Shown piece by piece: positions 23,583 through 30,998 of a stretch of DNA of 33,078 bases (the stretch's first letter is position 1; the number at the start of each line of letters is the position of its first letter). The notes below the pieces were generated by a model that was given only the letters and a program-made list of their open reading frames with translations, ran no database searches and was not told the origin of the DNA. Made by a program: the position numbers and the translations under genes. The stretch spans positions 40,749 through 73,826 of the forward strand of contig NZ_DDOV01000035.1 in assembly GCF_002341865.1 (NCBI RefSeq), in the 5' to 3' direction. The DNA is from Clostridium sp. UBA2485. Its GTDB lineage: Bacteria > Bacillota > Clostridia > Clostridiales > Clostridiaceae.

Positions 23583-25357
23583 TGGTTACTGTTGCATTAC
23601 TTGGTAACCCTAACGTAGGAAAAACAACTCTTTTTAATTCTCTTACAGGCTCTAACCAGTATGTTGGAAACTGGGCTGGGGTTACTGTTGATAAAAAAGA
23701 AGGTTACGTAGGAAAAAATGTTAAAATTGTAGACTTGCCTGGTATCTATGCTATGGATACATTTTCAAATGAAGAAAAAATCTCTAAACAATTTTTACAA
23801 AGTGATGAAGTTGATCTAATTGTAAACATTGTAGATGCTACAAATTTAGAAAGAAATTTATATTTAACTTCACAACTAACAGAATTTAAGAAACCAATGG
23901 TTTTAGTTGTAAATATGATAGATGTTGCTAAATCTAAAAATATCCATATAAATTTTGATTTACTTTCTAAAAAATTAGGAGTAAACATACTTCCTATTTC
24001 AGCTTCTAAATCAAAAGGTATTGAAGCCGTTAAAGAACTCCTAAACAGTAAAGATTTTAACAAATTGGATACAACAATAAATGTTAAGCATAATTTTAGT
24101 GGAATGAACGAATCTGAAGCATATGCTTATATAGAGAATATTTTAAATTCTTGTGTAGAATTACCAAAGACTAAAAAAGAATCTATAAGTGAAAAAATTG
24201 ATAAGGTTGTATTAAATAAATTTTTAGCTTACCCAATATTTCTAGCACTACTATGGATTATATTTAAATTTACTTTTGAGTGGGTAGGTGCACCTCTTCA
24301 AGATTGGTTAGAAGGATTAATTACTGAAGATTTTGCAGGATTAGTTGGAGGACTTTTAGAAAATAGTAGTCCTTGGTTTAGTTCTTTAATAGTTGATGGT
24401 ATCATTGGCGGTGTTGGAGGAATCATAACTTTCGTGCCAATTATATTAACTTTATTTTTGGGTATGTCTATATTAGAAGACAGTGGATATATGGCAAGAG
24501 CTGCTTTTATTATGGATAAGCTTATGAGAAAATTTGGCCTTTCTGGAAAAGCTTTCATTCCACTTATGATGGGATTTGGTTGTTCTGTTCCTGGAATCAT
24601 GTCAGCTAGAACCCTTGAAAGTGAAAAAGATAGAAAGATAACTGCTCTAATACTACCTTTTATGTCCTGTAATGCTAGACTACCAATCTATGCACTATTT
24701 ACCGGAGCATTATTTGCTAGTCACCAAACAGAAGTAGTATTTGGACTTTATTTACTTGGAATTTTAGTAGCATTTTTAGTAGCTATTATACTAAAAAATA
24801 CTTTATATAAAAAAGGTGAAGAACCTTTTATAATTGAATTGCCTGAATATAAAGTACCTGAAGCTAAAACAGTACTTCATCATACTTGGGAAAAAGGTAA
24901 AGGTTTCTTAAAGAAAGCAGGAACAATTATATTTGCAATATCAGTTATTGTTTGGTTCTTACAAAGCTTTAATATGAGTGGTATGGCAGAAATTGATGAA
25001 AGCTTCTTAGCTTCTATTGGTAACTTTATTTCTCCTATATTTGCACCTTTAGGTTTTGGTACATGGCAAAGTTCTGTATCATTACTTACTGGACTTGCAG
25101 CTAAAGAAGTTGTTGTAAGTACAATGGGTGTGTTATATTCTGGAGAGTTAGAGGCTGCTATTGCAGCTAACTTTACTACTCTAAGCGCATTATCATTCTT
25201 AGCTTTCTCATTACTATATACTCCTTGTATTGCAGTAATAGGAGCTATGAAAAAAGAATTTGGTGGTAAATTCGCCTTCTTCTCTGCTGTTTACCAAATA
25301 GCAGTAGCTTGGATAGCTGCATTCCTTATATATAATATAGGAGGCCTTATATTTTAA
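23582..25357 (+). CDS. feoB: FeoB ferrous iron transporter (Feo1, short form)
   Basis: Inner-membrane Fe(II) transporter with an N-terminal G-protein domain, 591 residues. GTPase motifs: G1 GNPNVGKT (8-15), G2 Thr in WAGVTVDKKEG, G3 DLPG (51-54), G4 NMID (111-114), G5 near SASK (140-143). A shortened GDI-like linker (about 160-200) leads to the membrane part. Two Gate-type cores carry the characteristic cysteines: GFGCSVPGIMSARTLE with LPFMSCNARLPIYALFTGAL, and later TGLAAKEVVVSTMGVLY with LLYTPCIAVIGAMKKEFG. It is about 125 residues shorter than the second FeoB in the window, mainly in the linker and at the C-terminus. Coupled to feoA by TAATG and followed 13 bases later by a Cys-rich peptide gene. 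Confidence 0.97.
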   Translation: MVTVALLGNPNVGKTTLFNSLTGSNQYVGNWAGVTVDKKEGYVGKNVKIVDLPGIYAMDTFSNEEKISKQFLQSDEVDLIVNIVDATNLERNLYLTSQLTEFKKPMVLVVNMIDVAKSKNIHINFDLLSKKLGVNILPISASKSKGIEAVKELLNSKDFNKLDTTINVKHNFSGMNESEAYAYIENILNSCVELPKTKKESISEKIDKVVLNKFLAYPIFLALLWIIFKFTFEWVGAPLQDWLEGLITEDFAGLVGGLLENSSPWFSSLIVDGIIGGVGGIITFVPIILTLFLGMSILEDSGYMARAAFIMDKLMRKFGLSGKAFIPLMMGFGCSVPGIMSARTLESEKDRKITALILPFMSCNARLPIYALFTGALFASHQTEVVFGLYLLGILVAFLVAIILKNTLYKKGEEPFIIELPEYKVPEAKTVLHHTWEKGKGFLKKAGTIIFAISVIVWFLQSFNMSGMAEIDESFLASIGNFISPIFAPLGFGTWQSSVSLLTGLAAKEVVVSTMGVLYSGELEAAIAANFTTLSALSFLAFSLLYTPCIAVIGAMKKEFGGKFAFFSAVYQIAVAWIAAFLIYNIGGLIF

Positions 25358-25370
25358 TTGAGGTGATAAT

Positions 25371-25532
25371 ATGATAGAAATCTTAGTAACAAGTGGTATT
25401 CTCATAACTTCAGCAGTTATATTATTTAAACAAATTAAGAAAAAAGGTAAAGGTGAATGTAACTGTGGAAGCTGTGCAGCAAAATGTCCTAACTACAAAG
25501 AAACAATTTCAATAAAAAAATCTAATCAATAA
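25371..25532 (+). CDS. FeoB-associated Cys-rich membrane peptide (Feo1)
   Basis: A 53-residue protein: an N-terminal membrane helix (IEILVTSGILITSAVILF, residues 2-19), a basic stop-transfer segment (KQIKKKGKGE), then a cysteine cluster CNCGSCAAKC (30-39) and a short tail. This is the layout of the FeoB-associated Cys-rich proteins found after feoB in Firmicutes. They are presumed to be a FeoC-like accessory or an iron-handling subunit, without a proven mechanism. The start has GAGGTGATAAT upstream. The gene lies 13 bases after the feoB stop. Its last seven codons form part of the 33-bp terminator stem. Confidence 0.88.
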   Translation: MIEILVTSGILITSAVILFKQIKKKGKGECNCGSCAAKCPNYKETISIKKSNQ

Positions 25533-25581
25533 AAAGAGCATGACATGAGTCATGCTCTTTTTATTGATTAGATTTTTTTAT
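25512..25581 (+). terminator. Exceptional 33-bp perfect hairpin, Feo1 terminator
   Basis: Positions 25512-25544 are exactly complementary to 25549-25581 around the tetraloop ATGA. The inner part (AAAAAGAGCATGAC with GTCATGCTCTTTTT) alone is a good terminator. The outer part includes the final codons of the Cys-rich gene and their mirror copy downstream, so this hairpin is much longer than termination needs. Confidence 0.9.
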
Positions 25582-25671
25582 GTAAACTGAATAATGAACT
25601 AAAGATAGTAAATAAATTACATGTCAAGAACACTCTTAATACGGGTGTGTTTTTTATATTAGCTGCAAACT

Positions 25672-26180
25672 TTAAGAAAGTCTTCCTTCATACATTATGA
25701 ATAGTTCTCTATAAACTTTCCCCCAGTTTCTAAGTGGTAAATTCCATTTTTTTATGGCTCCAAAAGTTGCTAAGTACAATGCTTTAAGCAAAGAAGTGTC
25801 ACTTTGAAATACGCTTTGCTGACGATTCAATCTACCATAAGTATTGTTAAGGATTTCAATAGCATTCGTTGCGTATATAACCTTACGTACATCAATTGAA
25901 AACTTAAATATAAGTTTATAACATCCTAATTAACTGACCAGCTTTTCATTTCATCGGGATAGTGTCTTTGCTATTTTTCAGTAACTTTAACTATATGAGC
26001 ATGTCCTTGCTCTTCAGCTGGTGCATGATATATAGTTTTAAATCTGCAGCAAATTCTTTTTTACCTTTATAATAACATACTTCAAAGTATTACGAACTTA
26101 ATGCACTATATATCGTTGATATTCAGTGTTAAGAAAAGCTACATTAATAGACTCCTTAATGCTTTCATTATAATCTTCTA
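25672..26180 (-). pseudogene. Decayed IS256-family (mutator) transposase, 3' part
   Basis: Minus-strand translation in shifting frames gives SIKESINVAFLNTEYQRYIV, then VRNTLKYVIIKVKKEFAADL and KLYIM, then FKFSIDVRKVIYATNAIEIL followed by NNTYGRLNRQQSVFQSDTSL and LKALYLATFGAIKKWNLPLR, ending NWGKVYRELFIMYEGRLS and a stop at 25672-25674. The order and motifs (NTEYQR.IVHxxRNTLKY, IRKVIYxTNAIExLN, KKWNxPxxNW) match the C-terminal half of IS256-family DDE transposases. Several frameshifts and stops, and loss of roughly the first half including part of the catalytic triad, make it inactive. It occupies most of the gap between the convergent feo operons. No clear terminal inverted repeats were recognised. 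Confidence 0.85.
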
Positions 26181-26363
26181 ATATTCTAAAATTATTATCA
26201 TCAATTATTTTATTGAATATACATCTTCACGTCCATGATATAATAACCACTCCTTGTAATTATAAGTACATATAAATATAATATAATTATTTGTATATAT
26301 CATATGTAACTACCTTAAGCATGTTCTAACTCATGACTGAAGTTACCATGGTTTCATCAAATA

Positions 26364-26418
26364 AAAAAATCTATTTTTCAAGTAATTCCTTATTAGATAC
26401 TTGAAAAATAGATTTTTT
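26364..26418. terminator. 21-bp perfect hairpin, Feo2 terminator
   Basis: AAAAAATCTATTTTTCAAG... (26364-26384) pairs exactly with 26398-26418 across a 13-base loop. T-rich runs lie on both sides. It lies just past the Cys-rich peptide gene of Feo2 on the minus strand. Confidence 0.88.
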
Positions 26419-26423
26419 ATTTT

Positions 26424-26570
26424 TTATTTTGACTTAGTAGGCTTACATGAGCTATGGCAGTCACAACAGTCTCCGCCACAGCAATTACCATTTTTTTTAT
26501 CTTTATAAACTTTGTATCCAACAAGAACAAATGATCCTAATACTAATGTACCAATTATAAATGTAGACAT
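26424..26570 (-). CDS. FeoB-associated Cys-rich membrane peptide (Feo2)
   Basis: A 48-residue protein starting at the ATG 26568-26570 with a GGAGATAATAAAT site upstream. A membrane helix (FIIGTLVLGSFVLVGYKVY, residues 4-22) is followed by a lysine-rich turn (KDKKNGN) and a very dense cysteine cluster CCGGDCCDCHSSC (30-42; six Cys and one His). Same architecture as the peptide after the first feoB but with a different metal-binding sequence, so the two are not a recent duplication. It begins 20 bases after the feoB stop and ends 6 bases before the terminator, making it the last gene of the Feo2 operon. Role in iron uptake is inferred from this recurring position. Confidence 0.88.
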   Translation of the reverse strand: MSTFIIGTLVLGSFVLVGYKVYKDKKNGNCCGGDCCDCHSSCKPTKSK

Positions 26571-26590
26571 ATTTATTATCTCCTTACGCG

Positions 26591-28747
26591 CTATGCACTA
26601 ATATCCTCTACCTTATCGCCTTTTATATTAGTTGAATTAGAAAAATCCTTATAAGGTCTAAATAGCATATACAAGAATCCTGCTAATAGTACTAAAGCAA
26701 CTAAAGTTCCAACTCCGAATCCTTTTCCTGTAAACAGTGATCCTAATTGATAAACTGTAAGTGCCACTACATAAGCTAACCCTGTTTGATATCCTACAGC
26801 TGCCCAAGTCCATTTAGCATTACCCATTTCACGTTTAATTGCACCAATTGCTGCAAAACATGGAGCACATAATAAGTTAAATAGTAAGAATGAATATGCA
26901 GATAGTTGTGTAAATGAGCCTTGTAGAGTATTCCAAATTTCTACACCATCTTCTGCTACTTCTCCAGCTCCGTATAAAATACCAAATGTACCAACTACAT
27001 TTTCTTTTGCAATTAATCCTGAAATAGTTGCCACTGCTGATCTCCAGTCTCCCCATCCTAATGGATTAAATATAGGGGCTATTACTTTACCAATTGAAGC
27101 TAATATTGAATCTGGAGTTTCTACCATTTCTAATGACCAATTGAATGTACTTAAGAACCATATTAATCCACAAGCAAGGAATATTATAGTACCTGCTTTT
27201 TTAACGAAGGATTTTGATCTATCCCACATATGAATAAGCACACCTTTTGCACTAGGCACATGATATTTTGGTAATTCCATAACAAATGGAGCAGGTTCAC
27301 CTGCAAAAGCTTTTGTTTTCTTTAAAATTATTCCAGAACATATAATAGCTGCAATTCCAACAAAATATGCTGAAGGTGCTACCCAAGCTGACCCTGGGAA
27401 TAATGACCCTGCAATTAAAGCTATTATTGGCAATTTCGCAGAACAAGGCATAAATGTAGTAGTAATAATAGTCATTTTCCTATCTGATTCATTCTCAATA
27501 GTTCTTGATGCCATAATTCCTGGAACACCACAACCTGTTCCTATAAGCATAGGAATAAACGACTTACCTGAAAGACCAAACTTACGGAATATTCTATCCA
27601 TTATAAAAGCTATACGTGACATATAACCACAATCTTCTAAAATCGCAAGACATAAAAATAATACCATCATTTGTGGTAAGAATCCAAGTACAGCTCCTAC
27701 ACCAGCAATAATACCATCAAGTATTAGTGAATTTAACCAATCAGCAGTTCCTATAGATGTAAGGAAGCCTTCTACTGCAGGAGGTATAATATCACCAAAC
27801 AACACATCATTTACCCAATCTGTAGCGCCAGTACCTATTGTTGAAATAGATAAGTAATAAACAAGGAACATAACAGCTGCAAATATAGGTAATCCTAAAA
27901 CTCTATTAGTAACTATTTTATCTATTTTATCAGAAGTCGTTAACTTAGATTTGTTTTTCTTAACTGCACATTTACCAATTATTCCACTTATGTAATTATA
28001 ACGTTCATTAGTTATAATACTTTCTCCATCATCATCTACTTTATCTTCAAAACTAGTTACAATTGCTCCAACTTTATCTTTTGAAGATTTTGAAATATTT
28101 CCTTGTTCAATTGCCTTTTCATCATTTTCAAATAATTTTATAGCAAACCAACGTAAATGTTTTTTCGAAACTTGATTTTGAATTTCATTCTCAATGTCAG
28201 ACAACACTTTTTCCACATCCACTGAAAAAGTATGCTCAATTGCATTAACTTTATGTGATTTAGCTAATTCTATTGCTTTATTAATTAATTCTTTACATCC
28301 GTCACCTTTTAAAGCGGATGTTTCAACTACGGTACATCCCATAGATTTTCCCAACTTGTCCTTATTGATGGTATCTCCATTTTTTCTGACAATATCCATC
28401 ATATTTAAAGCTATTATAACAGGAATTCCAAGTTCCATTACCTGAGTTGATAGATATAAATTTCTTTCAAGGTTTGTACTATCTACTATGTTTATAATAA
28501 TTTCTGGTTTTTCTGTAATAAGATAGTTTCTTGTTATAACTTCTTCTAAAGTATATGGTGAAAGTGAATATATTCCAGGCAAATCTATTACTTTTACATC
28601 TTTATGTTGTTTTAATTTACCTTCTTTTTTTTCTACAGTTACTCCAGGCCAGTTACCTACATACTGTGAACTTCCAGTTAAATAATTGAACATTGTAGTT
28701 TTACCACAGTTAGGATTCCCTACAAGAGCAATTCTTATATTTTCCAT
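26591..28747 (-). CDS. feoB: FeoB ferrous iron transporter (Feo2, long form)
   Basis: A 718-residue Fe(II) transporter. GTPase motifs: G1 GNPNCGKT (10-17), G2 in WPGVTVEKKEG, G3 DLPG (55-58), G4 NMMD (115-118), G5 ETSALKGDG. A full helical GDI-like domain (about 170-270, with FSVDVEKVLSDIENEIQNQ) links to the membrane part. Gate cores: GTGCGVPGIMASRTIENE with TTFMPCSAKLPIIALIAGSL, and SGLIAKENVVGTFGILYGAG with LLCAPCFAAIGAIKREMG. An extra C-terminal membrane helix (VGTLVALVLLAGFLYMLFRP) and short tail are absent from the other FeoB here. GGGGGG precedes the ATG. Preceded by two feoA genes and followed by a Cys-rich peptide in one operon under the palindromic operator at 29447-29486. Confidence 0.97.
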   Translation of the reverse strand: MENIRIALVGNPNCGKTTMFNYLTGSSQYVGNWPGVTVEKKEGKLKQHKDVKVIDLPGIYSLSPYTLEEVITRNYLITEKPEIIINIVDSTNLERNLYLSTQVMELGIPVIIALNMMDIVRKNGDTINKDKLGKSMGCTVVETSALKGDGCKELINKAIELAKSHKVNAIEHTFSVDVEKVLSDIENEIQNQVSKKHLRWFAIKLFENDEKAIEQGNISKSSKDKVGAIVTSFEDKVDDDGESIITNERYNYISGIIGKCAVKKNKSKLTTSDKIDKIVTNRVLGLPIFAAVMFLVYYLSISTIGTGATDWVNDVLFGDIIPPAVEGFLTSIGTADWLNSLILDGIIAGVGAVLGFLPQMMVLFLCLAILEDCGYMSRIAFIMDRIFRKFGLSGKSFIPMLIGTGCGVPGIMASRTIENESDRKMTIITTTFMPCSAKLPIIALIAGSLFPGSAWVAPSAYFVGIAAIICSGIILKKTKAFAGEPAPFVMELPKYHVPSAKGVLIHMWDRSKSFVKKAGTIIFLACGLIWFLSTFNWSLEMVETPDSILASIGKVIAPIFNPLGWGDWRSAVATISGLIAKENVVGTFGILYGAGEVAEDGVEIWNTLQGSFTQLSAYSFLLFNLLCAPCFAAIGAIKREMGNAKWTWAAVGYQTGLAYVVALTVYQLGSLFTGKGFGVGTLVALVLLAGFLYMLFRPYKDFSNSTNIKGDKVEDISA

Positions 28748-28782
28748 TTTATTCCCCCCTAAAAGGATTATAATTTATTTTT

Positions 28783-29004
28783 TTACTCTACTTCTATCAT
28801 TTCTGCATCTGCTTTACGAAGTGTTAACTCATAATTTCTAACATTTACTTCTATTGGATCTCCTAAAGGTGCCAATTTACGAACAAAAATTTCAACCCCT
28901 TTAGTTATTCCCATATCCATAATTCTTCTTTTTATAACTCCTTTTCCATGAAGTTTTACTACAGTTACTTTTTGTCCACACTCAACATCTTTTAACGTCA
29001 TCAT
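28783..29004 (-). CDS. feoA: FeoA (Feo2, second copy)
   Basis: A 73-residue SH3-like FeoA of normal length: MTLKDVECGQKVTVVKLHGK, KRRIMDMGITKGVEIFVRKL, APLGDPIEVNVRNYELTLRK, ADAEMIEVE. The APLGDP(I/E) turn is the hallmark of true FeoA. It should bind the cytosolic G-domain of FeoB and modulate transport. Two consecutive ATG codons occur at the start, with GAGGGGA upstream. It lies 15 bases after the other feoA and 35 bases before feoB. Confidence 0.93.
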   Translation of the reverse strand: MMTLKDVECGQKVTVVKLHGKGVIKRRIMDMGITKGVEIFVRKLAPLGDPIEVNVRNYELTLRKADAEMIEVE

Positions 29005-29019
29005 AGATAATTCCCCTCT

Positions 29020-29229
29020 CTAAATAATAATTCTATTAGCCATACTTTTACCAATAGCTATTCTTGAATCTTTTACGTTTATTATCATATTTCCTGATAT
29101 CTCTGATATGACAGTAACGCTTTCTCCTTCTACAAAACCTAACTTTGCAAGAAATTGCCGCACATTGTCTCTACCTGTTATTTTCTTTATTTTATTTATT
29201 TCACCCTCTCTTGCCATAGCTAATGTCAT
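29020..29229 (-). CDS. feoA: FeoA-like protein (Feo2, first copy)
   Basis: A FeoA-domain protein of 69 residues from the ATG at 29229. GGAGG lies 8 bases upstream; the GTG at 29238 overlaps the ribosome site and was rejected. It has the FeoA core (EINKIKKITGRDNVRQFLAK, LGFVEGESVTVISEISGNMI, INVKDSRIAIGKSMANRI). ISGN replaces the APLGDP turn seen in the next gene, so the two FeoA proteins of this operon are different subtypes and may not be interchangeable. It is the first gene of the operon, after a leader of about 200 bases. Confidence 0.9.
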   Translation of the reverse strand: MTLAMAREGEINKIKKITGRDNVRQFLAKLGFVEGESVTVISEISGNMIINVKDSRIAIGKSMANRIII

Positions 29230-29395
29230 AACACTCACCTCCTCTTAGGGCAGTTATTCAAAATCAATATTTTTGTTCTAAATATTTTATAAAATATCCT
29301 GTTTTTAAAGTTTGACCTATTAAGTTATTAGCTAGAGTATTATACTATCAGATTTTTCCTATGTTAGTTTAATCTAACCATTGTGCAAAATAGAT

Positions 29396-29422
29396 AAGTT
29401 AACTCTGCTACTTTGTTAACTT
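29396..29422 (-). other. 5' hairpin of the Feo2 leader RNA
   Basis: AAGTTAAC and GTTAACTT pair across an 11-base loop right at the predicted 5' end of the transcript. A second small hairpin (GTTAG/CTAAC) follows at about 29364-29380. No known riboswitch core was recognised. The stem may stabilise the mRNA. Confidence 0.45.
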
Positions 29423-29434
29423 TAATACAATCCT

Positions 29435-29463
29435 ATTATATCATTATTGATAAAGATTTTCAA
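29435..29463 (-). promoter_or_regulatory. Promoter of the Feo2 operon
   Basis: On the minus strand: -35 TTGAAA (plus-strand 29458-29463), a 17-bp spacer, and -10 TATAAT (29435-29440). About 200 bases upstream of the first feoA. Confidence 0.82.
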
Positions 29464-29486
29464 TAAGTATTGAAAATCTTTATCAA
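29447..29486. promoter_or_regulatory. Perfect 40-bp palindromic operator of Feo2, Fur-like arms
   Basis: Arms TTGATAAAGATTTTCAATA (29447-29465) and its exact complement (29468-29486) are separated by AG. Each arm holds TGATAAAGATTTTCA, which differs from the 7-1-7 Fur motif TGATAATnATTATCA at two positions. The palindrome covers the -35 and most of the spacer. It is probably the iron-repression site, possibly binding two Fur dimers. Confidence 0.72.
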
Positions 29487-29612
29487 AATAATAACTTTCT
29501 TTCATATATCTGGGTCCGTCTCATTAGCAGTTAAAAGCCGTTGATGCATGGATTTTTTATTCCTTTACGAAAATATATGGTGATGTAAAAAATGGCAAAC
29601 TTTATCAATGCA

Positions 29613-29818
29613 CAATTCATAATTCAGAAAGAAATTATTTTTATCAAAATAATTTCTTTAATATATTTCTAACTAGTAATACAAGTGCTAGTTATGTGGC
29701 GAACACTGTTCGCCGCTACAATTAATAAATTTTAAATTTTTCAGCGATTGCTGAAAAATATCTACAATTTTCCATTGTCAATCGTCAATTCTCAATTGTT
29801 GAATGTGAATTGTGAATT
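29613..29818 (+). mobile_element. MITE-like element, family 2 copy 2
   Basis: A 206-bp non-coding element with ends CAATTCATAATTC and GAATTGTGAATT as imperfect inverted repeats. Inside, an A/T hairpin (AAATTATTTTtatcAAAATAATTT, about 29632-29655) is followed by ACTAGTAATACAAG, then a G/C hairpin GGCGAAC-act-GTTCGCC (29698-29714). Near the right end, CCATTGTCAATCGTCAATTC then TCAATT matches the complement of the left end of the element at 14267-14593 at nearly every base. Same family, opposite orientation. The remaining 29490-29612 has no recognised feature. Confidence 0.72.
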
Positions 29819-29820
29819 AG

Positions 29821-29847
29821 AAAAAGGAGTTCGATGAACTCCTTTTT
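29821..29847 (-). terminator. Terminator of the ABC exporter operon
   Basis: AAAAAGGAGTTC and GAACTCCTTTTT form a 12-bp stem around GAT, with T runs on both strands. Located 11 bases past the stop at 29858. Confidence 0.88.
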
Positions 29848-29857
29848 TATTGATATA

Positions 29858-30997
29858 TTATACAAATTCCCCCATAGATTTATTTATCTTCATTTTATAA
29901 GTTGCTATACTTAAAAATGCTAGAGTGAATAATATTAATATAGCTATATTGGGAATTAAGGCTTTAAAATGTAAATTACTCTGTATTTTTTCTATTCCAT
30001 CTATAACATAGCTTTGAGGCATTAAAAAAGAGATTTTTTTAAATATTTCTCCCCTACTGCTTATAGGCCAAAAACATCCTCCTAACATACAACTAGGGAC
30101 TACTATAAAGTTTGTAATTCCTCCTATTGACATTGAAGAATTTGCAAAAGATATAATTAGAACTCCAAGAGATACTACAACAGTACCAAAAGCCATCATT
30201 AATATAAAGAAATTTAAATAATTTGTGTTAAGTTTTATTATTTTTATTAAAATTAATATTACTATAAATAGCTGAAAGCCTATAATTAATAGATTGGTAA
30301 ACATATTCCCAAGTATATACTGTCTTGAAGAAAAAGGCGCTACACATATTCTGTAATAGGTTTTTTCTCTCTTCTCCTTTATTATAAGCTTAGAAATATT
30401 TATAGATGTATACATTAAAAACATTATAAATATTCCCATAGAATTTGTCGTAAAAACTTTTTTAGCAGTAATATCTTCTGTAGTTTTTCCCTCTAATGAC
30501 AATTTTCCATTAAATTTATACCCTTTATATATATCATAAAATTCTTTGTTATTTTTACTTATCTCACTTATTATCTTTAAATTTTCTATATACATATTTA
30601 TATAATTTTTAATCCATACTGTTATATCTTGACCTTTTATAGTTAAAATTTCTATGTTTTTAGGTTCATTTTCTATAATACTATTTTCAAAGTCTTTTGG
30701 AATTATTATAGCATAAGAAATTTCACCTTTAGTAACTTTATCTTTTACTTCACTCTCCTCTATACTTAATAGACTGAATCTTTTAGTATTTTCTAAATAA
30801 CTTATCATATCTTTAGATAAAGTCTCATTATCTTTATTTATAACTCCTATATTATATATTGGTATTTTACTTGAAAGCTGAATAAATAATAAAAACAATA
30901 AACTAAATATAGGAAGTAGTACATATGTGAATATAGAAGACTTCTTTTTAAATATGATTTTAAAATTATTTTTTACTATAAGGAAAGAATTTCTCAT
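29858..30997 (-). CDS. ABC-2 type exporter permease, second subunit
   Basis: A 379-residue membrane subunit of an ABC exporter. One membrane helix near the N-terminus (about 22-42, SIFTYVLLPIFSLLFLLFIQ) is followed by a large extracytoplasmic segment (about 45-180). About five C-terminal helices (185-370) include SMGIFIMFLMYTSIN, VVSLGVLIISFANSS, SCMLGGCFWPIS and the PQSYVIDGIEKI re-entrant region typical of ABC2_membrane_3 proteins. It pairs with the permease encoded 1 base upstream to form a heterodimeric pore served by the ATPase. GGAGG for this gene lies within the last codons of the preceding one, so translation is coupled. Substrate is unknown; such systems often export peptides, lipids or drugs. 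Confidence 0.9.
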   Translation of the reverse strand: MRNSFLIVKNNFKIIFKKKSSIFTYVLLPIFSLLFLLFIQLSSKIPIYNIGVINKDNETLSKDMISYLENTKRFSLLSIEESEVKDKVTKGEISYAIIIPKDFENSIIENEPKNIEILTIKGQDITVWIKNYINMYIENLKIISEISKNNKEFYDIYKGYKFNGKLSLEGKTTEDITAKKVFTTNSMGIFIMFLMYTSINISKLIIKEKREKTYYRICVAPFSSRQYILGNMFTNLLIIGFQLFIVILILIKIIKLNTNYLNFFILMMAFGTVVVSLGVLIISFANSSMSIGGITNFIVVPSCMLGGCFWPISSRGEIFKKISFLMPQSYVIDGIEKIQSNLHFKALIPNIAILILFTLAFLSIATYKMKINKSMGEFV

Positions 30998-30998
30998 G

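Noticed and set aside
29230..29238. GTG start for the first feoA of Feo2 at 29238
   Set aside because: It overlaps the AGGAGG site; the ATG at 29229 has 8 bases of spacing.
29230..29434. Metal-sensing riboswitch (NiCo/czcD type) in the Feo2 leader
   Set aside because: The leader has only two small A/T hairpins; I see no four-stem junction with the conserved G-rich core.
29513..29612. Possible protein fragment (AWIFYSFTKIYGDVKNGK) before the family 2 element
   Set aside because: Too short and without a recognisable family; may be a scrap of a transposase, but I cannot support it.
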